Source of the DNA: a bacterium
GTDB lineage: Bacteria > Bacillota > Clostridia > Oscillospirales > Oscillospiraceae
Direction: 5' to 3'
NCBI GenBank assembly: GCA_004562395.1
Contig: SFQY01000015.1
Span: 1 to 32,583 of the forward strand
Length of the DNA stretch: 32,583 nucleotides
The notes under the pieces were generated by a model, which did not search any database, was not told the DNA's origin, and worked only from the letters and a program-made list of their open reading frames with translations. Below, piece by piece: positions 7,573-18,389 of this stretch. Numbering within the stretch: the stretch's first letter is position 1; each line of letters begins with the position of its first letter. A program made the position numbers and the translations under genes.

Positions 7573-8997
7573 ATGAAAAGCTCCTTCAGCCGTAACTTCT
7601 CCACGGCTGCCGCCATTTTGCTGGTAGCGCTGGTGATCCTGGGGGCCTCCTTTCAGCTTCAGGTAAAGCAGTATCTGACGGGCAGCACCGTCTCCGACCT
7701 TCGGCAGGACGCGGAGGTCATTGCCAACCTGGCTTCCTCCTATTCCATTGACGGAAGGCTTTCCAGCCGGGATTTTCTGCTGAATCTGGATGTGATCTCC
7801 CAGGTCAGCGGCGCCGACGCGGTGATTTGCGACAACCAGGGCTATGTGGTCCTCTGCTCCGACGCCCGGTCCGGCTGCTGCCATCAGGGTATGCAGCTCA
7901 ACAGTGAGTACCTGCAAAAGGTCATCTCCTCTGGCGGTGACACCGCAACGGGCATCATCCGGGGACTGTATGACGATCCCCGGTATATCGTGTCCGTGCC
8001 CATCGGCAGCGGCTCCGATGTTTCCGGCATCGTCATCGTATCGGTCTCCACCGTCGTCACCGGCCAGATCCTAAACAGGATCTCCAACATTTTCCTCACC
8101 GCCGCCATCTTTGTGGTCGTGGTATCCGTGCTGGCGGTCACCGCCTTTGCCCGGCGGGAAAGCCGCCCCCTGAAGGATATGGCAAAGGCAGCCACAGCCT
8201 TCGGTCACGGCAATCTGGAGGCCCGGGTCAAGTTGGAGGACGACTATTCCGAGGAGGTGGAGGAGCTGGCTCTGGCCTTCAACAATATGGCCTCCTCCCT
8301 GCAGAAAAGCGAGTACCAGCGGCAGGAGTTCGTGGCCAACGTCTCCCATGAGCTGAAGACTCCCATGACCACCATCTCCGGCTATATAGACGGCATTCTG
8401 GACGGCACCATCCCCAAGGAGCGCCAGGAGCATTACCTTCGGATCGTTTCCGATGAGACCAAGCGGCTCAGCCGCCTGGTGCGCAGTATGCTGGATATCT
8501 CCCAGCTGCAGAAGGAAGAGGGCATCCCCGAGGAAAAGAAGATGCATTTCGACCTGGAGGAGTGCGCCGGACAGGTGCTGATCACCTTCGAAAAGAAGAT
8601 CAACGACAAGCACCTGAATGTCCAGGTGGATATGCCGGAGCATCCGGTGTACACCATGGCGAACCCGGACTATATTACCCAGGTGATCTACAATCTGCTG
8701 GATAACGCCGTCAAGTTCTGTCCCGAGGGAGGCAATCTGGGACTGAAGATCCGGGAGGGCGGCAGCAAGGCCTATGTCTCCATCAGCAATGACGGAGACA
8801 CCATCCCGCCGGAGGAGCTGCCTCTGGTCTTCGACCGGTTCCACAAGCTGGACAAATCCCGCTCCCAGAACCGGGACGGCTGGGGTCTGGGGCTGTACAT
8901 CGTCAAAACCATCGTATGCAGCCACGGGGAGAATATCTCCGTCAGCAGCAAGGACGGCAAGACGGAGTTCACCTTTACCATGCCCCTGGTCAACTGA
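7573..8997 (+). CDS. Membrane sensor histidine kinase (PhoR-like)
   Basis: A 474-residue partner of the response regulator. TM1 (about 11-28), an extracytoplasmic sensor domain (about 30-170), TM2 (about 172-193), HAMP (about 194-246), HisKA with phospho-acceptor His259 in NVSHELKTP, then HATPase_c with N-box NLLDNA (374-379), F-box DRFHK (421-425) and G-box GWGLGLYIVK (436-445). The sensor domain contains four cysteines (C86, C95, C102, C103) close together, unusual for an extracellular domain and possibly redox- or metal-related. Its gene directly follows the regulator gene and precedes the htrA-like gene by 53 bases. Confidence 0.93.
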   Translation: MKSSFSRNFSTAAAILLVALVILGASFQLQVKQYLTGSTVSDLRQDAEVIANLASSYSIDGRLSSRDFLLNLDVISQVSGADAVICDNQGYVVLCSDARSGCCHQGMQLNSEYLQKVISSGGDTATGIIRGLYDDPRYIVSVPIGSGSDVSGIVIVSVSTVVTGQILNRISNIFLTAAIFVVVVSVLAVTAFARRESRPLKDMAKAATAFGHGNLEARVKLEDDYSEEVEELALAFNNMASSLQKSEYQRQEFVANVSHELKTPMTTISGYIDGILDGTIPKERQEHYLRIVSDETKRLSRLVRSMLDISQLQKEEGIPEEKKMHFDLEECAGQVLITFEKKINDKHLNVQVDMPEHPVYTMANPDYITQVIYNLLDNAVKFCPEGGNLGLKIREGGSKAYVSISNDGDTIPPEELPLVFDRFHKLDKSRSQNRDGWGLGLYIVKTIVCSHGENISVSSKDGKTEFTFTMPLVN

Positions 8998-9050
8998 CAT
9001 TTCCTGGGTCAGCCTGACCGGGATCATTCCCTTTGAACGAGGTTTTCTCT

Positions 9051-10313
9051 ATGGATGAACGCAAGCACAATCACTATACAGACTGGGACGACAGCGTCTA
9101 CGGCACCGGCCGCACCGACCCTCCCAAAAGCCGGGGCGGACTCATCGCGCTGCTGCTGATATTGCTGATCTTTCTGTGCGGCATCATCACCGTGCTGGGC
9201 ATTCTGAATATCAAACTGACCCATAAGCTGCAGGCAACGCAGGACAATGATCTGTCCATTTCCTTCACCGTCGGCCAGACCGAGCCGGAGCCGGTGCAGA
9301 CCCTTTCCACCGTCCCCCAGGAGACTCTGGGCGGGGAAAGTCAGGCCGCTTCCTTTGATCTGCAGCAGTCTCCCGTGGGGATCGAGAATTATCCTCCCGA
9401 GGGGGGACTTTCCCTGCAGGAGATCTATGAAAAGAACATTGACTCCGTGGCTTCCATTTCCTGTACTCTGTCCAACGGCACCGCCAGCGGAACCGGCGTG
9501 ATCTTCTCCGACGAGGGCTACATCGTGACCAACGCCCATGTGGTGGACGGGGCCATCTCGGTCTCCGCGCAGCTGACCGACGACCGGGTCTTTTCTGCCC
9601 GGATCATCGGCTGTGACGAGGTTTCCGACCTGGCAGTCCTGCGCATCGACGCCGACAACCTGATCCCCGCCCAGTTCGGCGATTCCTCCACACTGCGGGT
9701 GGGAGACACCGTGGTGGCCATCGGGGATCCCCTGGGCGTGAAATTCCGGGGCACCTACACCAACGGCATCATCTCCGCCATCAACCGGGACGTGGATGTG
9801 GACAGCCATACCATGACCCTGATCCAGACCAATGCGGCCCTGAATTCCGGCAACTCCGGCGGTCCCCTGATCAACTGCTACGGACTGGTCATCGGCATCA
9901 ACACCATGAAGATCGGAGCCTTTACCGACTCCGCCGGCGTGGAGGGCCTGGGCTTTGCCATTCCCAGTACCACCGTCAAGCAGATCGTGGACCAGCTGAT
10001 CTCCCAGGGCTATGTCTCCGGACGGCCCACCCTGGGTCTGGAAGGGGAGAGCCTGTCGGTATTCTACCAGCACTACTACCGCCTGCCCGCCGGACTGTAT
10101 ATCACCCGGGTGGACCGGGGCAGCGATGCCTTCTCCAAGGGCATCGAAAGCGGTGATATTCTCATCAGCATCGGCAGCCAGCGGATCACCACCATGAACG
10201 AGCTGAAAACCGCCGTCTACGGCTACCAGGTGGGCGACACAGTGGAAGTGGTGATCTACCGGGACGGCCAGCAGTACCGTGTTTCCCTGACTCTCAGCGA
10301 GGACAAGGGCTGA
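9051..10313 (+). CDS. HtrA/DegP-type membrane-anchored serine protease with PDZ domain
   Basis: A 420-residue quality-control protease. A short cytoplasmic N-terminus is followed by one TM segment (about 30-53), a low-complexity linker, a trypsin-like domain (about 122-320) with catalytic His163 (TNAHVV), Asp193 (SDLAVLRID) and Ser269 (NSGNSGGPL), and one PDZ domain (about 330-415). It would act outside the membrane on misfolded envelope proteins. Start is the ATG at 9051 preceded by GAGG; a TTG 18 bases upstream is in frame but lacks a site. Its position after the two-component genes suggests it belongs to their operon or regulon, as seen for many envelope-stress systems. Confidence 0.93.
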   Translation: MDERKHNHYTDWDDSVYGTGRTDPPKSRGGLIALLLILLIFLCGIITVLGILNIKLTHKLQATQDNDLSISFTVGQTEPEPVQTLSTVPQETLGGESQAASFDLQQSPVGIENYPPEGGLSLQEIYEKNIDSVASISCTLSNGTASGTGVIFSDEGYIVTNAHVVDGAISVSAQLTDDRVFSARIIGCDEVSDLAVLRIDADNLIPAQFGDSSTLRVGDTVVAIGDPLGVKFRGTYTNGIISAINRDVDVDSHTMTLIQTNAALNSGNSGGPLINCYGLVIGINTMKIGAFTDSAGVEGLGFAIPSTTVKQIVDQLISQGYVSGRPTLGLEGESLSVFYQHYYRLPAGLYITRVDRGSDAFSKGIESGDILISIGSQRITTMNELKTAVYGYQVGDTVEVVIYRDGQQYRVSLTLSEDKG

Positions 10314-10334
10314 GACGGAAAATACACACTTTTC

Positions 10335-10380
10335 CGCGTAGGAGCGGCCCATGGGGCTGCTCCTGCGCGGTTCTCTCCCT
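10335..10380 (+). terminator. Strong hairpin after the htrA-like gene
   Basis: A 16-bp uninterrupted stem (10335-10350 with 10354-10369, two G-T pairs) around an ATG loop is followed by a pyrimidine-rich stretch, not a pure T run. It is probably a terminator or attenuator separating htrA from the thioesterase gene, which starts 57 bases later. Confidence 0.6.
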
Positions 10381-10425
10381 GTTACCCAGCAAAAAAAATC
10401 TGAATCCAATCGAGGTTATGCAGCA

Positions 10426-11160
10426 ATGGAACCCATTTTTCAGAAGGACTTTGAAATCACAGACAACTGTGTGGACCGCTACGGGCGGCTGAAACCCTCC
10501 ATGATCCTGTTCTACGCCCAGGAGATCGCCGGAATGCACTGCACCGAGCTGGCCCTGGACTATGAGACTCTGGCCAAGCGGCGGCTGTTCTGGGCCGTGA
10601 CCCGGCACAAGGTGCAGGTCACCCGGCTGCCCCGGATCGGGGAGACCATCCACATCGAGACCTGGCCCATGCCCACCACCCGGGTGGCCTACCCTCGGTC
10701 CATGGTGGCCTACGACGCAAAGGGCAACGAGTGCTTCCGCTCCATCAGCCTGTGGGTGCTGATGGATCTGGACACCCGGAATATGATTCTGCCGGGCAAG
10801 AGCGGCATCAGCGTGGTGGGTACCATCCGCGGCACCGAGCTGCCCAGCCCCAACGGCCTGATTGCCAAGCCCCTTGGAAGCCTCGTCCACCGCAGCGTCT
10901 GCTTTACGGACCTGGACCGCAACGGCCACATGAACAACACCCGGTATCTGGACTGGGTGGACGATCTGCTGCCCAGTGCCTTCCACATGGGCAATTCCGT
11001 AAAGGAATTCACCGCCTGCTACCTCAGCGAAGCCCGGGAGGGACAGGAGCTGGAGCTGCGCTGGGACTTCCTGGATCAGGGCTGCCTGCAGGTCGACGCC
11101 TACCGGCATGGGGAAGAAAAAGACGACCGGATCTTCTCCGCCCGGATCGATTACGAATGA
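10426..11160 (+). CDS. Acyl-ACP thioesterase (FatA/FatB-like)
   Basis: A 244-residue cytosolic double-hotdog enzyme that hydrolyses acyl-ACP to release free fatty acid. The first hotdog spans about 1-125 and the second about 150-240. The second contains the family active-site run TDLDRNGHMNNTRYLDWV, with Asp164, Asn166 and His168 as the expected catalytic residues. Start is the ATG at 10426 following CGAGG; longer in-frame starts fall in the hairpin region and lack a ribosome site. It is monocistronic as far as can be seen, with a terminator 20 bases after its stop. Chain-length specificity cannot be read from the sequence. Confidence 0.88.
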   Translation: MEPIFQKDFEITDNCVDRYGRLKPSMILFYAQEIAGMHCTELALDYETLAKRRLFWAVTRHKVQVTRLPRIGETIHIETWPMPTTRVAYPRSMVAYDAKGNECFRSISLWVLMDLDTRNMILPGKSGISVVGTIRGTELPSPNGLIAKPLGSLVHRSVCFTDLDRNGHMNNTRYLDWVDDLLPSAFHMGNSVKEFTACYLSEAREGQELELRWDFLDQGCLQVDAYRHGEEKDDRIFSARIDYE

Positions 11161-11180
11161 TTTGTTGTTATGTTAATGCC

Positions 11181-11222
11181 AAAAATTCCACAGCTGTTTT
11201 CACAGCTGTGGAATTTTTCTCT
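11181..11222 (+). terminator. Terminator after the thioesterase gene
   Basis: A perfect 16-bp stem (11181-11196 with 11203-11218) around a TTTTCA loop has A5 on the left and T5 on the right. It can work in both directions. The stem core CCACAGCTG/CAGCTGTGG also resembles half DnaA boxes. Confidence 0.9.
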
Positions 11223-11270
11223 CTTTTCCAGCGGCAGCCCTGATTTTTCAACACCTTTCCAGGGAGGGCC

Positions 11271-11300
11271 TGTGGAAAAAACTGTGGAGAATGTGGATAA
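11271..11300 (+). other. Cluster of three DnaA-box-like nonamers
   Basis: TGTGGAAAA (11271-11279), TGTGGAGAA (11283-11291) and TGTGGATAA (11292-11300) lie head to tail. The last equals the DnaA consensus TTATCCACA on the other strand. This is an intergenic region about 8.3 kb from the main origin-like cluster and may bind DnaA. The rest of the 11161-11646 gap holds a terminator, dispersed repeat B and the remB terminator. Confidence 0.5.
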
Positions 11301-11391
11301 CTGAGGATTTGTTCCAATTTGATTGGACTGCGTGTTTGCATTATGTTAACCAATGAACCGGAGAAATTCCTTTGTGCATATCGTTTTTCCC

Positions 11392-11602
11392 CAGCTGCCC
11401 GATCAATTGGAATTTGTTAGGATGAGGGCTGCACAATACCTTCCCCCGGGGGGAAGGGGGACCGCGAAGCGGTGGATGAGGAATGGCGACACCTTCCCAT
11501 TCGTAATGCAGTCAATTCAAACGGTACAACTGGGGCACCTTCCCCCCGGGGGAAGGTATTGCGTTGCGGCATCCCTGCAAACACCCATTTATCGGGCAGC
11601 TG
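11392..11602. mobile_element. MITE-like dispersed repeat, copy B
   Basis: A 211-bp non-coding element. Its ends are imperfect terminal inverted repeats of about 26 bases (11392-11417 and 11577-11602, beginning CAGCTGCCCGAT). Inside are two perfect 24-bp inverted arms (11434-11457 and 11538-11561), each of which is itself a near palindrome centred on CCCCCGGGGGG. The outer end matches copy A (AATTGG-AA-TTTG) while the inner arms differ, so it is a relative rather than an exact copy. No coding capacity. Confidence 0.65.
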
Positions 11603-11617
11603 AGCAAAGTCGAAAGG

Positions 11618-11650
11618 ATAAAAGGAGGCTTTTGAAAAGCCTCCTTTTAT
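11618..11650 (-). terminator. Terminator after remB
   Basis: A stem of about 15 bp (from ATAAAAGGAGGC to GCCTCCTTTTAT) with a TGA-centred loop includes the remB stop codon. Read on the minus strand it ends in TTTTATCC. Confidence 0.85.
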
Positions 11651-11889
11651 TTCAGTCGTTTTTCCAGGGTCGCGGGGGTCAGGGCGGTGAGGTGGACCCG
11701 GTGGAAGCCGTATTCCGAGGTGAGGACAAAGGACTTGGGCAGGTCATCGCAGGGGACCACCTCCCCCTCCTTTTCGCTTTTCTCCAGAAATTCCCGGGTT
11801 CGCCGGGAGGTGGAGGTATTGTCCAGGTCGAAGATCCCGATGATGCTCCGGTCCCGTACCGCCATGTCGTTGCCGATGGACAGATACAT
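11647..11889 (-). CDS. remB: RemB-like DUF370 DNA-binding regulator
   Basis: An 80-residue protein beginning MYLSIGNDMAVRD and containing IIGIFDLDNTS and PKSFVLTSEY, matching the small DUF370/RemB (YaaB) family. In Bacillus relatives it sits in the recF-gyrB block, and RemA/RemB proteins regulate matrix and osmotic genes. Here it lies after rnhA at the end of the same block, 13 bases downstream, so it is displaced from its usual slot between recF and gyrB. I chose the ATG at 11889, preceded by AGGGGGA; longer upstream frames read back into rnhA and are not convincing. The homology is clear; the target genes in this organism are unknown. Confidence 0.85.
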   Translation of the reverse strand: MYLSIGNDMAVRDRSIIGIFDLDNTSTSRRTREFLEKSEKEGEVVPCDDLPKSFVLTSEYGFHRVHLTALTPATLEKRLK

Positions 11890-11902
11890 GAACAGATTCC
11901 CC

Positions 11903-12339
11903 CTAGGGCTTGAATTTTTTCCACTGGGCCACTGCCATCTCATCGCAGCGGTTGTTTTTGGGGTTTTGGGCATGGCCCTTGACCCAGTGGCAGTGAACCT
12001 CATGCTTTTGGGTCAGGGCCAACAGGGTTTCCCACAGGTCCGGGTTCAGGGCGGGTTTTTTGTCGGACTTGATCCAGCCCCGCTTTTTCCAGCCCCAGGC
12101 CCAGCCCTTTTCCAGAGCGTCGATGACGTATTTGCTGTCGGAATACAGCTCCACGATGCAGGGCTCCTTCAGCGCCTCCAGTCCCCGGATCACGGCGGTC
12201 AACTCCATCCGGTTGTTGGTGGTGGATCTCTCCGCGCCGGACAGCTCCTTCTCCACCCCGGCATATTCCAGGATGGCTCCCCAGCCCCCGGGGCCTGGGT
12301 TTCCGGAGCAGGCGCCGTCGGTATACAGGGTTACGGTTT

Positions 12340-12343
<4 letters not shown>
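11903..12343 (-). CDS. rnhA: Ribonuclease HI
   Basis: A 146-residue enzyme that cleaves RNA in RNA-DNA hybrids, removing primers and R-loops. The four catalytic acids are visible: Asp9 (YTDGACSGN), Glu47 (NNRMELTA), Asp69 (YSDSKYV) and Asp134 (RCDEMA), with His124 in the VKGHAQ flexible loop. The basic WGWKKRGW handle helix is present. Its ATG overlaps the gyrA stop by ATGA, implying translational coupling to gyrA, which is unusual. Confidence 0.97.
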
Positions 12344-14841
<2,498 letters not shown>

Positions 14842-14866
14842 AAACGCACCTCCAGTTTGAATTACT

Positions 14867-14991
14867 GTAGGGCGGGGTCATGACCCCGCCGCCGCACCAT
14901 TTTTCTGATTTCTTTCGGTTATAAGGGGAATTACATACCGATTTCGGTGCGACAATTTTTTTACCTGACCGGCGGGTCATATACGCCCTAC
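14867..14991. mobile_element. MITE-like dispersed repeat, copy C (short)
   Basis: The left arm 14867-14894 begins GTAGGGCGGGGTCATGACC and contains the perfect 20-bp palindrome at 14871-14890. The degenerate right arm 14969-14991 (CCGGCGGGTCATATACGCCC) is its imperfect reverse complement. A smaller inner pair is GCCGCACC/GGTGCG. It separates gyrB from gyrA and could fold in the shared transcript. Confidence 0.6.
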
Positions 14992-15005
14992 GCAGAAAAT
15001 CACCG

Positions 15006-16937
15006 TTAAATATCTATATTTACGGCATATTTGGCGTTTTTCTCGATCCATTCCTTTCTCGGCTCCACCTGCTCCCCCATGAGGACGGTGAAGATGGCGT
15101 CGGCCCGCTGGGCGTCCTCCAGGGTGATCCGGCGCAGGGTGCGCTTTTCCGGATCCATGGTGGTCTCCCACAGCTCGTGGGGATCCATTTCACCCAGGCC
15201 CTTGAACCGGGAGATGTCCACCTTGGCATTGGGATTGTCGCTGCGCAGCTGGGAGGAGATCTGGTCCCGCTGGTCGTCGGAGTAGGCGACCTTTACGGTT
15301 TTGCCCCGGGTCAGCTTGTAAAGCGGCGGCACAGCGGAGTAGACATAGCCGTTTTCAATCAGAGGACGCATATACCGGAAGAAGAAGGTCAGAAGCAAGG
15401 TCCGGATGTGGGCGCCGTCCACATCGGCATCGGACATGATGATAACCTTGTGGTAGCGCAGCTTCGCGATATCAAATTCCTCGCCGATGCCTCCGCCCAG
15501 GGCCACGATCAGGGGATACAGCTTGTCGTTGCCGTAGATTTTGTCCGCCCGGGCCTTTTCCACGTTGAGCATTTTGCCCCACATGGCCAGAATGGCCTGG
15601 AACCGGGAGTCCCGGCCCTGAATGGCGGAGCCAGCAGCGGAGTCGCCCTCGACGATGTAGATTTCGCACAGCTCCGGGTCCCGCTCGTTGCAGTCCTGAA
15701 GCTTATCGGGCATCTGGCCGGATTCCAGGCCGGTCTTCCGGCGGATGGATTCCCGGGCCTTCCGGGCAGCCTCTCTGGCCCGGTTGGCCATCATGGCCTT
15801 GTCCAGAATGGCCTTGGCGATCTGGGGATGCTCCTCAAAATAGGTGGTGAGCTGGTCGTTGACCACCTGATCCACCAGGGAACGGATATAGGCATTGCCC
15901 AGCTTGGCCTTGGTCTGGCCCTCGAACTGGGCGTCCGTCAGCTTCACGGAGATGATGGCGGTGATGCCCTCCCGGCAGTCCTCGCCGGAGACCTTGTCGT
16001 CGCCCTTGATGACGCCGGTCTTCACGCCGTAGGCGTTCAGCACCCGGGTCAGAGCCGTCTTGAAGCCCGTCTCGTGCATACCGCCCTCAGGGGTCCGCAC
16101 GTCGTTGGCAAAGGACATCATAAACTCGTTGTAGCCGTCGTTGTACTGCACGGCGATCTCCGCGGAGGCGTCCCCCTTGGCGCCGCGCATATAGATCACG
16201 TCCTCGTGAAGGGCGGTCTTGTTGCGGTTGCACCAGACGGCAAACTCCCGGATGCCGCCCTCATAGCACATGGTTTCGCTGATCTGCTTCTCGTCATCCC
16301 GGTCGTCGGTGATGGTGATGGACAGACCGGCGTTGAGGAAGGCCTCCTCCCGCATCCGCTCATGGAGGATCTCATAGTCGTAGACCAGGGTATCGAACAT
16401 CTCCGGATCCGGCTGGAAGGTGACCTCGGTGCCGGTCTTGTCGGTCTTTCCCACGATCTTCATTTCCTGGGTGATCTGACCCCGGGAAAACTTCATCTCA
16501 TAGATGCTGCCGTTTTTGTGGACACGGACCCGCAGCCACTGGGACAGGGCATTGACCACAGAGGCGCCCACGCCGTGAAGGCCGCCGGAGACCTTATAGC
16601 CTCCGCCGCCGAACTTGCCGCCTGCGTGCAGCACGGTATACACCACCTCCAGAGCGGGCCGTCCCGTCTGGGGCTGGATATCCACGGGAATGCCGCGGCC
16701 GTCATCGGTGACGGTGATGGAATTGCCCGGGTTGATGGTCACGGTGATGTGCTTGCAGTAGCCCGCCAGCGCTTCGTCAATGGCGTTGTCCACGATCTCA
16801 TAGACCAGGTGATGCAGGCCCGAAGAGGAAGTGGAGCCGATATACATACCGGGCCGCTTCCGGACAGCCTCCAGCCCCTCCAGGACCTGGATCTGCTCCG
16901 CGCCGTACTCCTGTGTTACTTTCGTTTCATCAGACAT
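15006..16937 (-). CDS. gyrB: DNA gyrase subunit B
   Basis: A 643-residue ATPase subunit. The GHKL domain has Glu47 and Asn51 (EIVDNAID), the DDGRGIPV loop (78-85) and GGLHGVG (118-124). The TOPRIM domain has Glu430 (VEGDSA) and Asp503/Asp505 (MSDADVDGAH). It is about typical for the short GyrB class. I chose the ATG at 16937 (MSDETK) because GGAGGATATT precedes it; an in-frame start 24 codons upstream would translate an inverted-repeat element and lacks a site. It follows recF in the origin operon. Confidence 0.98.
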   Translation of the reverse strand: MSDETKVTQEYGAEQIQVLEGLEAVRKRPGMYIGSTSSSGLHHLVYEIVDNAIDEALAGYCKHITVTINPGNSITVTDDGRGIPVDIQPQTGRPALEVVYTVLHAGGKFGGGGYKVSGGLHGVGASVVNALSQWLRVRVHKNGSIYEMKFSRGQITQEMKIVGKTDKTGTEVTFQPDPEMFDTLVYDYEILHERMREEAFLNAGLSITITDDRDDEKQISETMCYEGGIREFAVWCNRNKTALHEDVIYMRGAKGDASAEIAVQYNDGYNEFMMSFANDVRTPEGGMHETGFKTALTRVLNAYGVKTGVIKGDDKVSGEDCREGITAIISVKLTDAQFEGQTKAKLGNAYIRSLVDQVVNDQLTTYFEEHPQIAKAILDKAMMANRAREAARKARESIRRKTGLESGQMPDKLQDCNERDPELCEIYIVEGDSAAGSAIQGRDSRFQAILAMWGKMLNVEKARADKIYGNDKLYPLIVALGGGIGEEFDIAKLRYHKVIIMSDADVDGAHIRTLLLTFFFRYMRPLIENGYVYSAVPPLYKLTRGKTVKVAYSDDQRDQISSQLRSDNPNAKVDISRFKGLGEMDPHELWETTMDPEKRTLRRITLEDAQRADAIFTVLMGEQVEPRKEWIEKNAKYAVNIDI

Positions 16938-16956
16938 AATATCCTCCAGAGAAATA

Positions 16957-17013
16957 CGGAATGCAGAGGGCAAAAAGCAAAGAGGTTTCCCACATTCTGC
17001 CTTCTGCATTCCG
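16957..17013. repeat. Inverted repeat between recF and gyrB
   Basis: CGGAATGCAGA (16957-16967) and TCTGCATTCCG (17003-17013) form a perfect 11-bp inverted pair. The right side continues with CTGCCTTCTGCATTCCGCAT-type repeats of a short TGCATTC unit. It looks like another short dispersed repeat, unrelated to copies A-D. Confidence 0.45.
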
Positions 17014-17022
17014 CATTTTGCA

Positions 17023-18123
17023 TTAAATAACGTTTCCTTTTTGTATATGAATGTTCTTTCCCAGCCTGGTGAACCGGCCCGGCTCGCAGCAGGTGATGAA
17101 CACCTGGCCGGAGACGATCTGATTCAGCACGAAGTCCTGCCTGCCGGGGTCCAGCTCCGACAGCACATCGTCCAGCAGCAGCACCGGCTCCTCGCCCCAT
17201 TCCCGGCCCATCAGGGTCCGCTGGGCCAGCTTCAGGCTGATGGAGGCCGTCCGGGTCTGGCCCTGGGAGCCGTAGGTCTTCAGATCCACCCCGGACAACG
17301 ACACGGTAAAATCGTCCTTATGGGGACCGGTGAGGCACTGGGCCGTTTCCAGCTCCGCCCGGGAATGGCTCTGCAGATGATCCATCAGGTTCTGGGTCAG
17401 CTCCGGAACCGGGGCAAAGGGGTCTTTTACCGTGGAAACGGTCTTGTATTCCAGAAAAAATTCCTCCGCGCCGCCGGAAAACTGGCTGTGGTATTCCGCC
17501 GCGGCCTTTCCCAGACCCTGATAAAATCTGGCCCGGTAGGAGATCAGCAGCGCCCCCACCTGGCACAGCCGGGTATTGTACTCCGGCAGCACCTCCAGCA
17601 GGGAGGGATGGTCAAAATGATCCCGCAGGATCCGGCTTTTCTGCTCCAGGATCCGGTTATACTCCGTCAGGGCCGCGTCGTAATTGGGACGCAGTTGACA
17701 TAACGCAAAATCCCCGAACCGCCGCCGCTGGGCCGCTCCGGCCTTCAGGACCATCAGATCCTCCGGGCAGAACAACACCGTAGGCAGCACGCCGGCCAGC
17801 TCCTGCGCGGATTTTTTCTTCGCGCCGTTGCGGAAAATCTGCCTGGGCCGGGAGCCCGGGAACAACAGAAACCGTATCTTCTGTTCCCGCTCCTGGGAGA
17901 AAAGCTCCCCCTGAAGCTCCGAAAAATCCGCCCCGAAGCGGATCATCTCTCCGGTGCGCTGGGCCCGGAAGCTTTTGCCGCTGCCAAGGTAGGCAATGGC
18001 TTCCAGCAGATTGGTCTTTCCCTGGGCGTTGTCCCCCACGATCAGATTGACCCCGGGGTCGAACTCCAGCTCCGCCTGGGCGTAGCTGCGGAAATTCCGC
18101 AGACTCAGACGCCGCAGATTCAT
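17023..18123 (-). CDS. recF: DNA replication and repair protein RecF
   Basis: A 366-residue SMC-like ATPase that loads RecA at single-strand gaps. Walker A is GDNAQGKTN (30-38), the ABC-type signature region is SQGQTRTASISLKLAQ, and Walker B is LLLDDVLSELD. It begins within the stop codon of the upstream S4-domain gene (ATGA overlap), so these are translationally coupled. Length is normal and the position between the S4 gene and gyrB is classical. Confidence 0.97.
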   Translation of the reverse strand: MNLRRLSLRNFRSYAQAELEFDPGVNLIVGDNAQGKTNLLEAIAYLGSGKSFRAQRTGEMIRFGADFSELQGELFSQEREQKIRFLLFPGSRPRQIFRNGAKKKSAQELAGVLPTVLFCPEDLMVLKAGAAQRRRFGDFALCQLRPNYDAALTEYNRILEQKSRILRDHFDHPSLLEVLPEYNTRLCQVGALLISYRARFYQGLGKAAAEYHSQFSGGAEEFFLEYKTVSTVKDPFAPVPELTQNLMDHLQSHSRAELETAQCLTGPHKDDFTVSLSGVDLKTYGSQGQTRTASISLKLAQRTLMGREWGEEPVLLLDDVLSELDPGRQDFVLNQIVSGQVFITCCEPGRFTRLGKNIHIQKGNVI

Positions 18124-18365
18124 GACCGGGCTGCGATCAGATAACTCTGACCGTGGCAGGCAAAGGTATCTCCGGGACGGAGCTTTTTGCCCCGCATGGT
18201 GCAGACCTCGCCGTTGACGGACACCTGCCCGTCCTGGATCAGGACCTTGGCCTCGCCGCCGGAGCCAACGGCATTGGCCAGCTTCATGGCGTCCTGGAGC
18301 TTGATATACTCCGTATCAATGGTCACGGAAAGGGGCGCTTCCTTCTTCTTCACAACTACTTTCAT
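18120..18365 (-). CDS. yaaA: S4-domain RNA-binding protein, YaaA/RlbA type
   Basis: An 81-residue protein with an S4 RNA-binding motif: IKLQDAMKLANAVGSGGEAK, then VSVNGEVCTMRGKKLRPGD. This is the small conserved protein found between dnaN and recF in Firmicutes, with a proposed role in ribosome or tRNA-related RNA binding. It overlaps recF by four bases and follows dnaN by 24 bases, so it is part of the dnaN-recF operon. Confidence 0.92.
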   Translation of the reverse strand: MKVVVKKKEAPLSVTIDTEYIKLQDAMKLANAVGSGGEAKVLIQDGQVSVNGEVCTMRGKKLRPGDTFACHGQSYLIAARS

Positions 18366-18389
18366 AGATAATCCTCCCGGAGGGAAAAA

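Noticed and set aside
16938..17009. N-terminal extension of GyrB by 24 residues
   Set aside because: It would translate the inverted repeat upstream; the inner ATG has a proper GGAGG site and matches family N-termini.
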